Assembly: GCA_964020085.1 (NCBI GenBank)
Contig: OZ026601.1
Coordinates: 9,016,335 to 9,080,334 of the forward strand
DNA: 64,000 bases
Direction of reading: 5' to 3'
Source: Micromussa lordhowensis
Taxonomy: Eukaryota > Cnidaria > Anthozoa > Scleractinia > Lobophylliidae
The notes beneath the pieces were generated by a model, which saw only the letters and a list, made by a program, of their open reading frames with translations, did not search any database and was not told the DNA's origin. The translations under genes were made by a program, and so were the position numbers. Positions 1 through 10,797 of the stretch are shown piece after piece. The stretch's first letter is position 1; every line of letters begins with the position of its first letter.

Positions 1-636
1 TAGTTTTAGCTTCGGTTAAGACTATTTATAACGCTTGAGACGATGTTACATCCCGTATTTAAGCATCTATAGAATTGCGTCCAAAATACTTCGCTGTGGG
101 TCGTGCTAATTTGCGACAACCTGCAACCAGACTCCTGTTTTAAATATTGCTACAGAGGGATTCCCTTTTGTCGAACCTCGAGGGAAAATGATACTCCATC
201 AAAACTGAAAAAGTTTGGTTCAGGTTATCGGAAGGTTTGAGAAATCAACAATCCACAAGACTTAAATTCACGTTATCCAATAAACCAGTGACTGATGACT
301 ATTAACAGAAACAGGACTGGTAGATGTATATGCTACTGTTATTAATAAAAACCGCAATGTGATTGGCTTCACAAGCAATTATTACTCTAAACCACCAAGA
401 GACCCTCGGGGTGGCCTGCAATTCTTCCGTAAATTGTGGAGAAGCAGTATCACGACAGTATCAAACAAAAATGCCAAGAAATCACTTCATTCAATATTGT
501 CGAAATTCTAGCTAAGCTTAATACCCGTGTCAATAATTTGGCCAATAACTTGCGTAACGAACTATTGGATATGTTTTTATTATGCTCGATCAAGTTTGAC
601 CCAAAGCCTTCTTCCCAGATAAACCTCAACAACGTC
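1..636. other. Left flank, no recognisable gene
   Basis: AT-rich sequence. A 92-codon open frame on the plus strand (436-714) runs into the repeat unit that surrounds the first 63-nt exon and shows no family motif, so it is not called a gene. The left-hand continuation of the minus-strand cassette-exon gene should lie beyond this edge. Confidence 0.4.
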
Positions 637-726
637 TACAAGCAGAACACAGCAGTACGAGGCATGTTGGCCACATGCATCGTTATGCTTATAAGAGCGA
701 TTTTACATAAATAAATCTAGCCTCAC

Positions 727-789
727 CTTCCTGTTTTTCCTTCAAACGATTTTCTACGTCCTTGCAATTAGCATCAACAGTCTTAAGTT
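727..789 (-). CDS. 63-nt coiled-coil cassette exon, copy 1 (leftmost)
   Basis: Minus-strand exon of 63 nt between a CTAG-type acceptor (TTTCTCACTAG) and a GTGAGG donor. Phase is 1 at both ends, so skipping or repeating it keeps frame. It codes 21 residues starting ELKTVDANCKDVENR, with hydrophobic a/d positions at residues 2, 5, 9, 12 and 16: exactly three heptads. It differs from its sisters by V-D-A-N in place of V-E-A-I. The parent protein is not recognised, and the other exons must lie outside this cluster. Its function is presumably to lengthen a coiled coil (inference). Confidence 0.55.
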
Positions 790-1002
790 CTAGTGAGAAA
801 TCCAAAACCATAAGTCAATAAGCGGAGATAGTGTCAAATCACTAGTACTGGCAAAATATTTATTGTTTTGACCTCAAGCCTTATTTCTTCCCACCCACAC
901 CTCACAAACGTCTACATGCAGAACACAGCAGTGCAAGGTATGTTGGCCACATGCATTGTTATGCTTGCAAGAACGATTTTATATAAATAATTCTAGCCTC
1001 AC

Positions 1003-1065
1003 CTTCCTGTTTTTCCTTCAAACGATTCTCTACGTCCTTGCAAATAGCCTCAACAGACTTAAGTT
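1003..1065 (-). CDS. 63-nt coiled-coil cassette exon, copy 2
   Basis: Same length, splice sites (CTAG acceptor, GTGAGG donor) and phase 1-1 as copy 1, 276 bp away. It codes a peptide beginning ELKSVEAICKDVENR with intact three-heptad spacing. About 370 bp around it (913-1284) are almost identical to the surroundings of copy 4 (2690-3062), so the array grew by duplicating a block, not just single exons. Confidence 0.55.
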
Positions 1066-1264
1066 CTAGTGAGAAATCCAAAACCATAAGTTAATAGAAG
1101 AAATAGTGTCACAGCACTAGTACTAGCTTGTCCACCCAGCAAATTGCCGTGCATCAGTCGGGTAATAAGTGTAGAGTGCGAAGTGAACAAAGCACTATTG
1201 TGATTAAATGAAGAAAGAAAAAAGGCATGCAGTAAATAACTATATGATATTTGGGACACAGCAT

Positions 1265-2400
1265 GTGTAGCTTACTTCTTTCTTCATTTACGAACTTAAA
1301 TGATCTTTCATTTGTTACGAAGATAGGCCTGATTTCGCAATTGATCTGCAGCTCGGTTACAATAAATTTATTAAATTCCTGTAGTATGATTTTCAGTGGT
1401 AAATATGAGAATTGACATCCTGATTGGTCAAAAAGCTCGGCTTATATAAGCAAATAGCCTCCATTTGGCGCGAAAATATACTCCAATATTTGTCAGCGGA
1501 CATTATCTGTTCCGAGAAGTGCAAAGTTTCCGAGAGCGAAGCTCGAGGAAAACTTTAAGCTTCGAGGAACAGATAATATCCAAGGACAAATAATATCCGA
1601 GCATATTTTCAAAGGCAAATGGTGGCTATTGTGTTTTTTATCCTTCAAATATTTCCGCTACACACGGGGTCGAACTACCAGTCTGTCATATGCCAATCAC
1701 CTCAAAGGATTTCAATTGGCTTCCAAACTCCCCACGTCTTTCAATTCATATGGACACTTTCGAACAGAGTTCGCTACAGTTGAAAAAATATGGTTTGGGA
1801 AAAAGTACAACATTTCAGTGAGAGGAAAAGAGGCTTTTTAAATTCTGTGAAAGAAAAGATACAAGTTGTGTACATGGTTACAGTGCAATTTTCGTTCGAG
1901 AACAAAATCATCGCATTCAGAAAAATGTGTAAGCCGCAGTAAACGAAACCGTTGAAAGACCGGCGTTTTGACGTTCTGGCCCTTTCGTGTTCAATTGGAG
2001 CAGTACTTTACACTGAAAATGCAATTGTGAAATTGACCGGCCGTAAACGATTGCCCAGCTGACGCTGGAGACTTGTAAAGAAGTCGAATTGGCCTGCACT
2101 TGAAATCTGGATTCCTCCACGAGCTGGTTTTTTCGTCGCCGGGGAGCACCTTCTTTGCTAACCTGACATTAAGTGGAGCCAACAGCGAAATAGTTATTTT
2201 GAAATAAGCTTTTCGGTGTTTCCAGGCTAAGCTGCTTCTTTTCGTAAAGAAGTTCGACGTCTCGAAGTTTGGTTTGTGTTTTGTGCGAACTGGACCAACT
2301 AGGTGAGCATTGAGAGTATCATTTGCGGGTTTAAATTCTCTGTCAAAACATAATACTGAAGTTTAAGTTTTCTTTATTTAGATACCTATCCAGGCCAGCT
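1265..2400. other. Insertion-like stretch between cassette exons 2 and 3
   Basis: This stretch separates the two duplicated exon blocks and holds a foldback at about 1490-1612. Short open frames on both strands show no family motifs. No gene is supported. Confidence 0.4.
1490..1612. repeat. Foldback (MITE-like) element
   Basis: Imperfect inverted arms: a left arm with GGACATTATCTGTTCC and a right arm with GGAACAGATAATATCC flank an AT-rich loop containing CGAAGCTTCG-type sequence. A related foldback with GGACATTAT ends is at 58440-58555. Exact ends and target duplication were not determined. Confidence 0.5.
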
Positions 2401-2503
2401 CATAGAATTGCTCTACAAGCAGAACACAGCAGTACAAGGCATGTTGGCCACATGCATTGTTATTCTTGCAAGAATGATTTTATATAAATAATTCTAGCCT
2501 CAC

Positions 2504-2566
2504 CTTCCTGTTTTTCCTTCAAACGATTTTCTACGTCCTTGCAAATAGCCTCAACAGTCTTAAGTT
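2504..2566 (-). CDS. 63-nt coiled-coil cassette exon, copy 3
   Basis: Third copy, phase 1-1, with the same acceptor and GTGAGG donor. The peptide begins ELKTVEAICKDVENR and continues with the shared R-L-K-E-K-Q-E end. Its heptad register matches the other copies. The few substitutions among copies leave reading frame and a/d residues intact, which favours real coding exons over intronic repeats. Confidence 0.55.
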
Positions 2567-2780
2567 CTAGTGAGAAATCCAAAACCATAAGTCTGAATAG
2601 AAGAAATAGTGTCAAAGCACTACTACTATCAAAGTATTTATTGTTTTGACCTAAACCCTTATTTCTTCCCACACATACCTCACAAACGTCTACAAGCAGA
2701 ACACAGCAGTACAAGGTATGTTGGCCACATGCATCGTTATGCTTGCAATAACGATTTTATCTAAGTAATTCCAGCCTCAC

Positions 2781-2843
2781 CTTGCTGTTTTTCCTTCAAA
2801 CGATTCTCTACGTCCTTGCAAATAGCCTCAACAGACTTAAGTT
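2781..2843 (-). CDS. 63-nt coiled-coil cassette exon, copy 4
   Basis: Fourth copy, 277 bp from copy 3, with the same splice sites and phase. It is nearly identical to copy 2 (ELKSVEAICK start); the last full codon is Q instead of E. It lies in the duplicated block 2690-3062, which mirrors 913-1284. Confidence 0.55.
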
Positions 2844-3062
2844 CTAGTGAGAAATCCAAAACCATAAGTTAATAGAAGAAATAGTGTCACAGCACTAGTA
2901 CTAGCTTGTCCACCCAGCAAATTGCCGTGCATCAGTCGGATAATAAGTGTAGAGTGCGAAGTGAACAAAGCACTATTGTGATTAAATGAAGAAAGTAAAA
3001 AGGCATGCATTAAATAACTATATGATATTTGGGACACAGCATATGTAGCTTACTTCTTTCTT

Positions 3063-3241
3063 CAATAGAGCACTTTTTCCGTGTTTATATAGCCTCATCT
3101 AAACACGAGGAGGGCTGGGAGAATTCGAGACAGTTATGCAAACCCGAGACGAAGTCGAGGGTTTGCATAACTTTCGAGAATTCTCCCAACCCTCCGCGTG
3201 TTTAGATGAGGCTATATAAACGCGGAAAAAGTGCTCTATTG
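3063..3241. repeat. Near-perfect 179-bp foldback element
   Basis: Two arms of about 75-85 bp are near-perfect inverted copies, starting CAATAGAGCACTTTTTCC and ending with its complement; the loop is rich in GTTTGCATAA and TCGAGGG. No convincing target duplication was identified. A decayed relative lies at 53445-53594. It separates cassette exons 4 and 5. Confidence 0.8.
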
Positions 3242-3381
3242 CTTTTATAAAAGAATTCTCAAAAATACTCGCGCATTTAAAACGTCACAACCGTGTTTAC
3301 ACACTCTCTCAAACACACCTATCGACCAATGAAAGCGCGCGTAGTGGCTCAGTTATTTTATAAAAATAATTCTAGTCTCAC

Positions 3382-3444
3382 CTTCCTGTTTTTCCTTCAA
3401 ACGATTCTCTACGCCCTTGCACTTAGCCTCAACAGTTTTAAGTT
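3382..3444 (-). CDS. 63-nt coiled-coil cassette exon, copy 5 (most diverged)
   Basis: Fifth copy with a CTAG acceptor and a GTGAGA donor, phase 1-1. The peptide reads ELKTVEAKCKGVENR at its start (I to K and D to G changes). It keeps three heptads. Its upstream flank is interrupted at about 3555 by a LINE reverse-transcriptase fragment. On the minus strand it would be the first cassette of the array. Confidence 0.5.
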
Positions 3445-3555
3445 CTAGTGAGAAATCCAAAACCATAAGTTAATAGAATAAATAGCGTCACAGCACTAGT
3501 ACTAGCTTGTCCACCCAGCGAATTGCCGTGCATCAGGTGTAGAGTGCGAAGTGAC

Positions 3556-4053
3556 TGGCACGCGACCATAAGAGGCTGTCCCCAGGGATCGGCCCTCGGG
3601 CCTCTCCTTTGGAATGTTTTACAAAACGATTTACGTTTCTCCACTGATGAAAACAGGCTATTTATGTATGCCGACGACCACCAACTGTTTTCAGTTGTGA
3701 AGTCTAGTAACGAGGCGGAAAGAATTTTAACCAGGGAAGGTAACAACATCTCTGAGTGGTATAACAACAATCTTCTACAAGGAAACTTTTCAAAGTATCA
3801 GGTGATAAGTCTGGGTCCAAGGAATTGCCAAAATGACTTACACATCGTGATTGGCGACGCTGAGATTGATCAGAAGTCAGAGATAACTCTCTTAGGAGTT
3901 ACATTAGACGACCAGCTAACATACTCGAGCCATATAAGCAAGGTTTGCAGAAAAGCCTCATGTCAAACGGGTGTCCTTTTGAGACTACGTAATCTTATCC
4001 AGACATCGGCAAAATTACACATTGTGTTAAATTGGCCCCAAGGGAAACAGTGA
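3556..4053 (+). pseudogene. LINE reverse-transcriptase fragment (CR1/jockey-like)
   Basis: The plus-strand frame carries RT motifs: GCPQGSALGPLLWN (motif 4 region), MYADDHQLF (the catalytic YADD box), then LLGVTLDDQLTYSSHI, typical of the end of non-LTR RT domains. Endonuclease and fingers are missing and the frame stops after about 165 residues, so this is a 5'- and 3'-truncated copy. It sits in DNA that continues the cassette-exon repeat unit. Confidence 0.8.
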
Positions 4054-4120
4054 GTTTTGTTTCCCTGAGAACCCCAATGAATGCAACTTTGAGGGTCGAG
4101 GGGAAACAAAACTCACTGTT
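4033..4120. repeat. Hairpin repeat, GGGAAACAGTGAGTTTTG family, copy 1
   Basis: Arms GGGAAACAGTGAGTTTTGTT and its complement enclose a short loop. The same hairpin recurs at 18004-18110 and 29470-29585, and in part at 18777, each time next to a TIR element beginning with a TATACYTCCCAACYCA-type end. Confidence 0.65.
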
Positions 4121-4148
4121 TCCCGAGAGGGCAGTCATTAAGTGTTTT

Positions 4149-4756
4149 GTTATACTTCCCAACCCACAAATAGAAACACCTGCGAGAAAATGACTTGCTT
4201 AACGCCTACGGTGCCGTGCCCGCAGTACAGGTGGCAGTCAAACCGAGCTGTCCTACCGAAATGACACGATAATAGTCTTTTTCTTCGCAGCTAACAAAAA
4301 TGATGACAACACTAATGTTGCTTTGGCTTCTTCTAATTCTTAACTCGGGAATTCTGGGTTTGATTTTGACGAGGAACAGCATATTTTGTTGTAAATGAGA
4401 CAACTATTTTCCTACCTGGCAACAGCGATCGAACGCGGGCGACCCACTTTTGGCGCCAAATTAAAAGCTTGAAGACACAACATGTTCAAATTTAATCTGG
4501 TATGCTTTTGCAATTATAAATCCCTTTTCTTGAATAGTGAATGCATTCTCTAGTAATTAAGAAACGTTGCCCGACTTCAATGGCTTTCCTGGCACACAAA
4601 GTTGCCGCTGTTTCAAGTTGCACGACCTGATCACGAGCGAGTCGAAAGTTCAAGTTGTTGTTTTGTTCGTTCTAGGGAGTTAGTGAGTTTTGACCCATAA
4701 CACGTGACACGTTCTCCTCCGATCAGAAAACGTATTTGACTTGTGAGGTATAACGA
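4149..4756. mobile_element. Non-autonomous TIR element, family A, copy 1 (about 0.6 kb)
   Basis: The left end GTTATACTTCCCAACCCA and right end TGACTTGTGAGGTATAAC are inverted copies. Internal sequence matches the copies at 29594-30252 and 17357-17990 (shared blocks include GGCGCCAAATTAAAAG, TTTTCCTACCTGGC and CGAGTCGAAAGTTCAAGTT). No transposase is coded. The superfamily is not assigned. Confidence 0.65.
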
Positions 4757-4759
4757 ATA

Positions 4760-5175
4760 ACTATTTTTTTCTCCACTTCACAACGAATGAAAAACAGAGC
4801 TAATAGGCAAGTAAGTTTATTTGGAGAGGGCCTGGCAAGAACCAACCCAAACACTACATGAATAAGAATCTACATGATCATGACTCGTTCAATAACTGTT
4901 TGTTGATGGGTCTAAACGCCTATCGCCGACCGCTTGTACGAACTGTCCATGTGGAGTCTTGTGAAGAATCCATCTTCAAAGTAGATGTGAACATATTACA
5001 AAAGGTATTTCACGAATGTTTATATATACACGTTGACCATGCGCGAACATAACGCAAAAATCTTTACATCTGACTGCCATCCGGGCTAGATTGTCCACTA
5101 CTCATGGACCAAAATCTCTCACGTATACAAATTCATATTACAGAACAAAGAAACAAGCATGCAACTAGCACATAG
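4760..5175. other. No gene seen
   Basis: AT-rich sequence with only short open frames lacking family motifs. Confidence 0.4.
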
Positions 5176-5870
5176 TCTGGGGGGTCCGCGTTTGGACCGA
5201 TCCCTATATGCAAACAAATAGTGTGATTTAGGCTGGGATATCCACTACTTTGGACGAAAATCACCATGTACAAACATGTCACGCCAGTTAGGCTGGGGTG
5301 TCCATAACTAGGCCAGTTAGGCTGGGGTATCAGCAACTTTGGACGAAAATCCCTGTACAAAACATATCAGGCCAGTTAGGCTGGGGTATCAACAACTTTG
5401 GACGAAAATCCCTGTACAAAACATATCAGGCCAGTTAGGCTGGGGTATCAACAACTTTGGACGGAAATCCCTGTACAAAACATATCAGGCCAGTTAGGCT
5501 GGGGTATCAACAACTTTGGACGAAAATTCCCGTACAAAACATAACAGGCCAGTTAGGCTGGGGTATCAACAACTTTGGACGAAAATTCCCGTACAAAATA
5601 TATCAGGCCAGTTAAGCTAGGGTGACCACAACTTTGGACAAAAATTCCCGTACAAAACATATCAGGCCAGTTAGGCTAGGGTGACCACAACTTTGGACGA
5701 AAATCCCCGTATAAAAACATCACACAGCAGTTAGGCTGGGGTGTCTACTACTATGGGCCAAACAACCCCAAATACAAACATGATATCAGGCTAGTTAGGC
5801 TAGGGTGCCCACTACGTTGGACAAAAACCCTATAAACGAGCACATTATGTCAGACAGGCTGAGTAGTTCA
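5176..5870. repeat. Minisatellite, roughly 60-bp unit
   Basis: About eleven head-to-tail units of the type GGCCAGTTAGGCTGGGGTAT followed by CAACAACTTTGGACGAAAAT and CCCTGTACAAAACATATCA. The central units are nearly identical and the outer ones decayed, which is the usual pattern for unequal exchange. No coding potential. Confidence 0.9.
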
Positions 5871-5937
5871 CTAAACCCAAACAGGAGCCCATCACTACAA
5901 AAATATCGTCCAAGTGAAGAACGCTAATTTAAAAGAG

Positions 5938-5967
5938 GATAATAATAATAATAATAATAATAATACA
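5938..5967. repeat. (ATA)n microsatellite
   Basis: Run of AAT/ATA triplets. Sequence between here and 6436 holds no recognisable gene. Confidence 0.9.
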
Positions 5968-6436
5968 GGAGCTGAGCAACCGCTTACAATAGACGTGCGA
6001 TTAGAATGGAGGCCAGAAAAAACCTGCCATAAAAAGCCCCTTGGGAAAAAAAAGCAGGAAATCTGGGTAGGAACCATGGCTCATGCTCCGACGGTTGGTA
6101 GCCTTTCCTACGGAGGCATTACAAAGTTAAGACAGTCGATAGTGCAATAAAAACAAAATACGTTAAAAAACTAGAATGAAAAAATTAAACGGAGCTCTGA
6201 ACAGGGTTGATTCAGAGGCCTAGATAACTATCACGTGCTACACTTCCCCTTATATACGCTTTTCTCTCTACCCATGATGCACCGTCCTGGAGGCCAGGCC
6301 GCGTTGATTCCCGCGCCGACAACCTACTTCGCAAGCTCATCCGTCGGAATCGCCGGAAAGTAGCGACCCACCGAAGCTTTCAACGGTTGCTCACATTTAA
6401 GAAATAGATGTGTACCGTGTTTCTATCGAGCCTTTT

Positions 6437-6441
6437 TATTT

Positions 6442-6506
<65 letters not shown>

Positions 6507-6507
6507 T
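6437..6507. repeat. (TTTA)n microsatellite
   Basis: About 17 uninterrupted TTTA tetranucleotides. Confidence 0.95.
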
Positions 6508-6764
6508 CATCAGGCCTACACGACTCGTACAATTCTTAACATTTGTACGCTTTTGAAAACTTGCAAACAATTCAGGTTGAAATTACATGTAGATCTGGCA
6601 GTGCTAAATAACTGTAGATTTTTAAACTAACAGTAAAACGATTATATTTTATGGGTTAGCTTTTTCAACCACCCTTACTATTTTGGTTTTCTAGCGTTCG
6701 AAAAAAAGAGTAATTTCAGGGTTGAATTTTGGGGGAAAAGGGGCAAAATACGTAAGGCCGTCTC

Positions 6765-7062
6765 GAATAGAAAATGAAAATCTAAACAATCTCAAAATTA
6801 AAGTTTTCAAAAAAGTTGGTATAAATACTTTCATCCTCGCAACGTTGAGAAAATCGAATTTTTCTATCCTTCTTATACAATTAGTCTAAATAGACTGTTT
6901 CTGTCGAGGAACTATCTGCGGATAGCTGCCCCGCGAAAATTTGATGTTCTTAAAACAAACATCTGTTCTTATAGCGAACATGCTTGTTTTAAGAGCATCA
7001 AAGTTCTAATTAGCAACTATCATAGCGATAGTTCTGAGACATAAACACTCTATTGTCTTCAT
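6765..7062. repeat. Dispersed repeat shared with 56686-56921
   Basis: Shared blocks include ATACTTTCATCCTCGCAACG, AAAATCGAATTTTTCTATCC, TCTGTCGAGGAACTATC and TAGTTCTGAGACATAAACAC. Both copies contain the same self-complementary short blocks, and neither codes for protein. The rest of 6508-7515 shows no gene. Confidence 0.75.
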
Positions 7063-7518
7063 TGTTCAGCACTAAATTTCCTTGCGCGCGAAAGTTCAAA
7101 CATTTTTTTAGAAAGCCGTGAAACCCAAATGTAAAATTTCAAAACGAAAACAGACAAAAACCCACTCAATACAATTTCAATTGTTTATTTTCTATGAGCC
7201 CACTTGTTTACAGAAAAAAGTTTCATGCAATATCCATGCAATAGCGTGAATGCACGTGTGTATACCGCTGTTCGGGAAAAGAGCCCGCGCCACTTTCCGT
7301 AGACTGGACTCAAGAGAAAAATCGAGCCTACAAGAAAAGCAGCATGCAAAGAAACTTACTTTCAGCAGCATCCACTATCTGGGAATCTGACCATCCCGAA
7401 TGTTCAACTTGTACTTGCCCAGAAGGTTCGGAACGTGCCCTGGAGAGGGGCCTGGTGCCAGTGTCCATCCCTGTGAATGAGATATGTAGCCATTTTCTCA
7501 TCAATGTATCATTGACTT

Positions 7519-7624
7519 ATACTAACGTGCGAGTCGAAAGTTCAAGTTGATGTTTCCCTAGGGAGTTAGTAAGTTTTGTTCGCCCTAGGGAGTTAGTGAG
7601 TTTTCACCAACGGAAGTATAACAA
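7519..7624. repeat. Fragment of TIR element family A
   Basis: Contains CGAGTCGAAAGTTCAAGTTG and two copies of CCCTAGGGAGTTAGT, which mark the right part of the family seen at 4149-4756 and 29594-30252. It ends near AAGTATAACAA. Confidence 0.55.
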
Positions 7625-7720
7625 TGGCTTTTAATGTTCATTCAACGCGGGGTACCTTTTGACAAATGGAAAATAGGTGAAATCATTTGTTATTTCTAGA
7701 ATGTGGCCTGGAACGACTAT

Positions 7721-7981
7721 TAATGCACCTATCAATGTTAAGCCGCTGGGGGGGGAGGCCGGGCAAAGGCGGGGGATTTGACAGTAATCATCGTCCCGTA
7801 GCGGGGTTTTTTGACCGTTTTAATGGCCTTTCTAGCAACATTTTATTGACTTTCAGTTGCTATTTTGACAATCCACAATGCCCTGGGGTGGGGCATTTGA
7901 ACGGAAACTCTCAGCTCAGTTCAAATCCCCTGCCTTTGCCCGGCCTCCCCCCCCAGCGGCTTAACATTGATAGGTGCATAA
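7721..7981. mobile_element. MITE with about 60-bp inverted ends
   Basis: Left arm TAATGCACCTATCAATGTTA then AGCCGCTGGGGGGGGAGGCC; right arm is the complement ending GATAGGTGCATAA. The roughly 130-bp middle is unique, and no transposase is present. A target duplication of TA or TTA is possible but not certain. A 101-codon frame across it is just the GC-rich arms. Confidence 0.75.
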
Positions 7982-8180
7982 CCAGAAAATAACTGCACTG
8001 AGCAAACTGATCAAGGAGTATTTATTGTCTATCCGCTTTGTCTTCGTCTTGTCTACGCTAGTGTTCAATGACACGTTTTGTGCTATAAGCTAGATGTATA
8101 CAGTAATTTTTTCGTTCCTTTTATCTTAAAGATGATAACCAGTCCGTATGAGCTACAGTTTTGGCACCCCGATGTTTATT

Positions 8181-10207
8181 CATAGGCGTACGAGCCGGGG
8201 GGGGCCAGGGGGGCTGCAGCCCCCCCAGTTACAGAAGTTTTTGAAATTTTTCGGGCAAAACGCTGATGATTCGGGCAAAAGTACTCGGGAGAAAACTCTC
8301 TGAAACGCTGTCAAAGCCAGACTTGAAGGCTACTTTCTCCGATGTTTGCCTTGTCAAGATGGAGTTAAGGTCAAATGCCGGGGTCAAATGATCGAACGAT
8401 CCAGGTAATTTGTTTTGTAAAAGCCATGTATCGTTTCCATGTTTCGTAGAAATCCACGAGATGAACAAAAAAACAAAAGAATGACATAATTAAAGCAAAC
8501 AAAGACCTAGACGTTTTTGTGGTGGCTCTGAAAAGAGCCGTTTTCAGTGGATTCACAAAGAGCTGTTTTAAAATTTTCTTGAACTTCACGTAGAAGAAAG
8601 AATTTTCTGTTTCTTTTATAGCTTTTTTATTTTACTAGGCAATCAATCGAAGTCATAGACTATGCGAGGTTTCAAAATAACTACAGTTTAATCCCGATTA
8701 ATGCTCCCAGCCCCTGAGAGACAGCAACGCAGACAACAATAAATGTGGGAAAAGGGGTTGGGAATGAAGTACTCCAACAGGCCAGTATCACTAACAGAAT
8801 ACTAGTCTAGCTAGGTAAGATGGGAGGGGTCAACACCTCCCTCACTTCCTTTCTCTCTAGGGGTGCAGGTCACGATCCCCTAAGAGAGGTCCTACTCCTC
8901 TTGAGGGCTGCAGATCACAATACCCTGCAAGAGTTCCTTACTGCTCTTTAGGGCTGCCGTCCGTTCACAATACCCTAATCTTAGGGCTGCCGTCCGTTCA
9001 CAATACCCTAAAAGAGGTCCTTACTCCTCTCCAGGGCTGCAGGTCACAATACCCTGCGAGAGGTCCTTAATCCTCCTCAGGGCTGCAGTCACAATACCCT
9101 GGAGGTCCTTAGTCAGGTAAGGTGCTTAAGACTCATGGTTACCATGGCAACCAATCCATTCTGTGAGTCTATGGGGCAAAGGGTGACCTGTATGGGAGCA
9201 CTTCATCCCAACCCAAAGTTTATTTGTCTATATCAATTCAGCGTTATATAACAGAGGAAAGATCTTCACCTGAGAAACATAAGATTTACTCTAGAGTCCA
9301 GTTTTGTAGATCTTAATCATAAGCATAGCTAATCGGATGATGTGCATTTTATGGCTCTATTTGTTAAGTGTCCATGATGTAAATATGCAGCAAGTCTAAA
9401 CAATGTGGACTGCAAACTGTAACAACTTATATAAATATATATTTCCATCACAATTTTAACTTATAACAAAATTTCTTGTGTATTGCATTTTTATATTCAA
9501 TACATCCTATATGTAACATAGTGTATCTGAAATCTGGATAAGAAGTTAAGTATATTGTGTATACTATAGGGCTTGACATGCTTATGACATAGGGAGGGGG
9601 AGGGTGGGAAATAATTGTACTAGAAAGCAAACTAAAGCAGGGAAGATGTTTGCCTGCTAGAGTGATGGAATGAATAAACACCAGGGTTATATTCAATACA
9701 CTAGGAGTTGATTGACAGTGAATAAGAGCTATCCTGATTGGCTCGGCCTGCAGATTGCACTATGGACGCACATGATCAGAACTGAACTTTGGCCTGAAAA
9801 AACCTACCCTGTGTTTCTGCATGTCACACAATCCGCAAGTGATTCTCACGGTTGTCACATTAACTACAATTTATGTCTGAGACATAAATTGGTCTTATAT
9901 CTCTCGATTTTTTCGAACCACCCGATAACTCGAAACGTAAGTCGTTCAGTCCCTCTCCTCAGTCGAACACTGTAGTTACCCCAGATTTCTCGAAATATCC
10001 GATTTTTCGAACCAATTTTCGTTTCCTTTGGAGGTCCCAAAAATAGGGAATGAAAATACGTTCATTACACGTCAGAAATGTGAACTTTGTGTTTTTACTG
10101 CGCTTTGAGTGCGTTTGTACACTGACACATACTTTCGGCATTGTGTAAATTTTTTCGGGCAATAAAGTCACCGTCCCCCCAGGTCCAAAGGTGCCCGTAC
10201 GCCTATG
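8181..10207. mobile_element. hAT-like non-autonomous DNA transposon (2.03 kb)
   Basis: The ends are CATAGGCGTACGAGCC and CCGTACGCCTATG, inverted over about 13 bp, flanked on both sides by TGTTTATT (8173-8180 and 10208-10215). An 8-bp target duplication with CA-RRG-type ends is the hAT hallmark (family knowledge). No hAT transposase frame is visible, so the copy is non-autonomous or eroded. Confidence 0.75.
8865..9115. repeat. Tandem repeat inside the hAT-like element
   Basis: About five units of the form GGGCTGCAGGTCACAATACC then CTGCGAGAGGTCCTTACTCC, about 40-60 bp each with indels. Confidence 0.75.
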
Positions 10208-10215
10208 TGTTTATT

Positions 10216-10797
10216 TATCAATTTTATTCGTTGCGAACCACTTTCTTTATCTTTGAGACATTTTAAATTCTTTTTCGAACAGCTTTTTTTTAATTTTTTA
10301 TTGCTTCGATGTTGTTTCATCTAGGGATAACAGCAATAAAGAAGCATGTAAAGCTTTGCAATAATCGATAATGGAGACTGATATGAGACTTAACTGAAGT
10401 GTTCCAAACCCTGACGTCTTACATGAGTCAAACATTACGGAAATCGTAATGTTTAGGTATTTGAGAACGTATCAATCGGCCAAAGAACACATGACTTCGG
10501 AACTGAGCAGGCAACACGCCGATTCCAAAATATTGACGAAGGTTACATTGGTTCAAAATTGACAAACGAAAACCCCGATTCTGAATCTAGAACCGAACAC
10601 GCCAGTTATACATCGATTCTGAGCAGAATTTATCCTATTCTTTGATCAGCTGCTGCTTATAATTCAATTTACAACGGAAATAGGGTTCCTAAAAGCCCTT
10701 GGAAATAAACATAAGTTAGCTTACCTCGCCGGACCGAAACGCTCAAAACAACCAAAGATAACGCGAATCGTAATACGAGGAATAAATTCCAGTTAGG
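10216..10797. other. No gene seen
   Basis: Intergenic or downstream-intron sequence with no recognisable motif. A last exon of the CARD/Death gene could lie here or further left but was not found. Confidence 0.35.

Noticed and set aside
436..714. 92-codon frame with a helical look
   Set aside because: No recognised motif or splice partner, and its end overlaps the duplicated unit around cassette exon 1.
5176..5870. Regularly spaced repeats that could be mistaken for a CRISPR array
   Set aside because: Units are contiguous head-to-tail repeats without unique spacers, in a eukaryotic sequence.
7687..7992. 101-codon plus-strand frame
   Set aside because: Runs through both arms of a MITE; no family match.
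8371..8589. Minus-strand frames inside the hAT-like element as a transposase
   Set aside because: No hAT catalytic or dimerisation motif is visible; frames are short.
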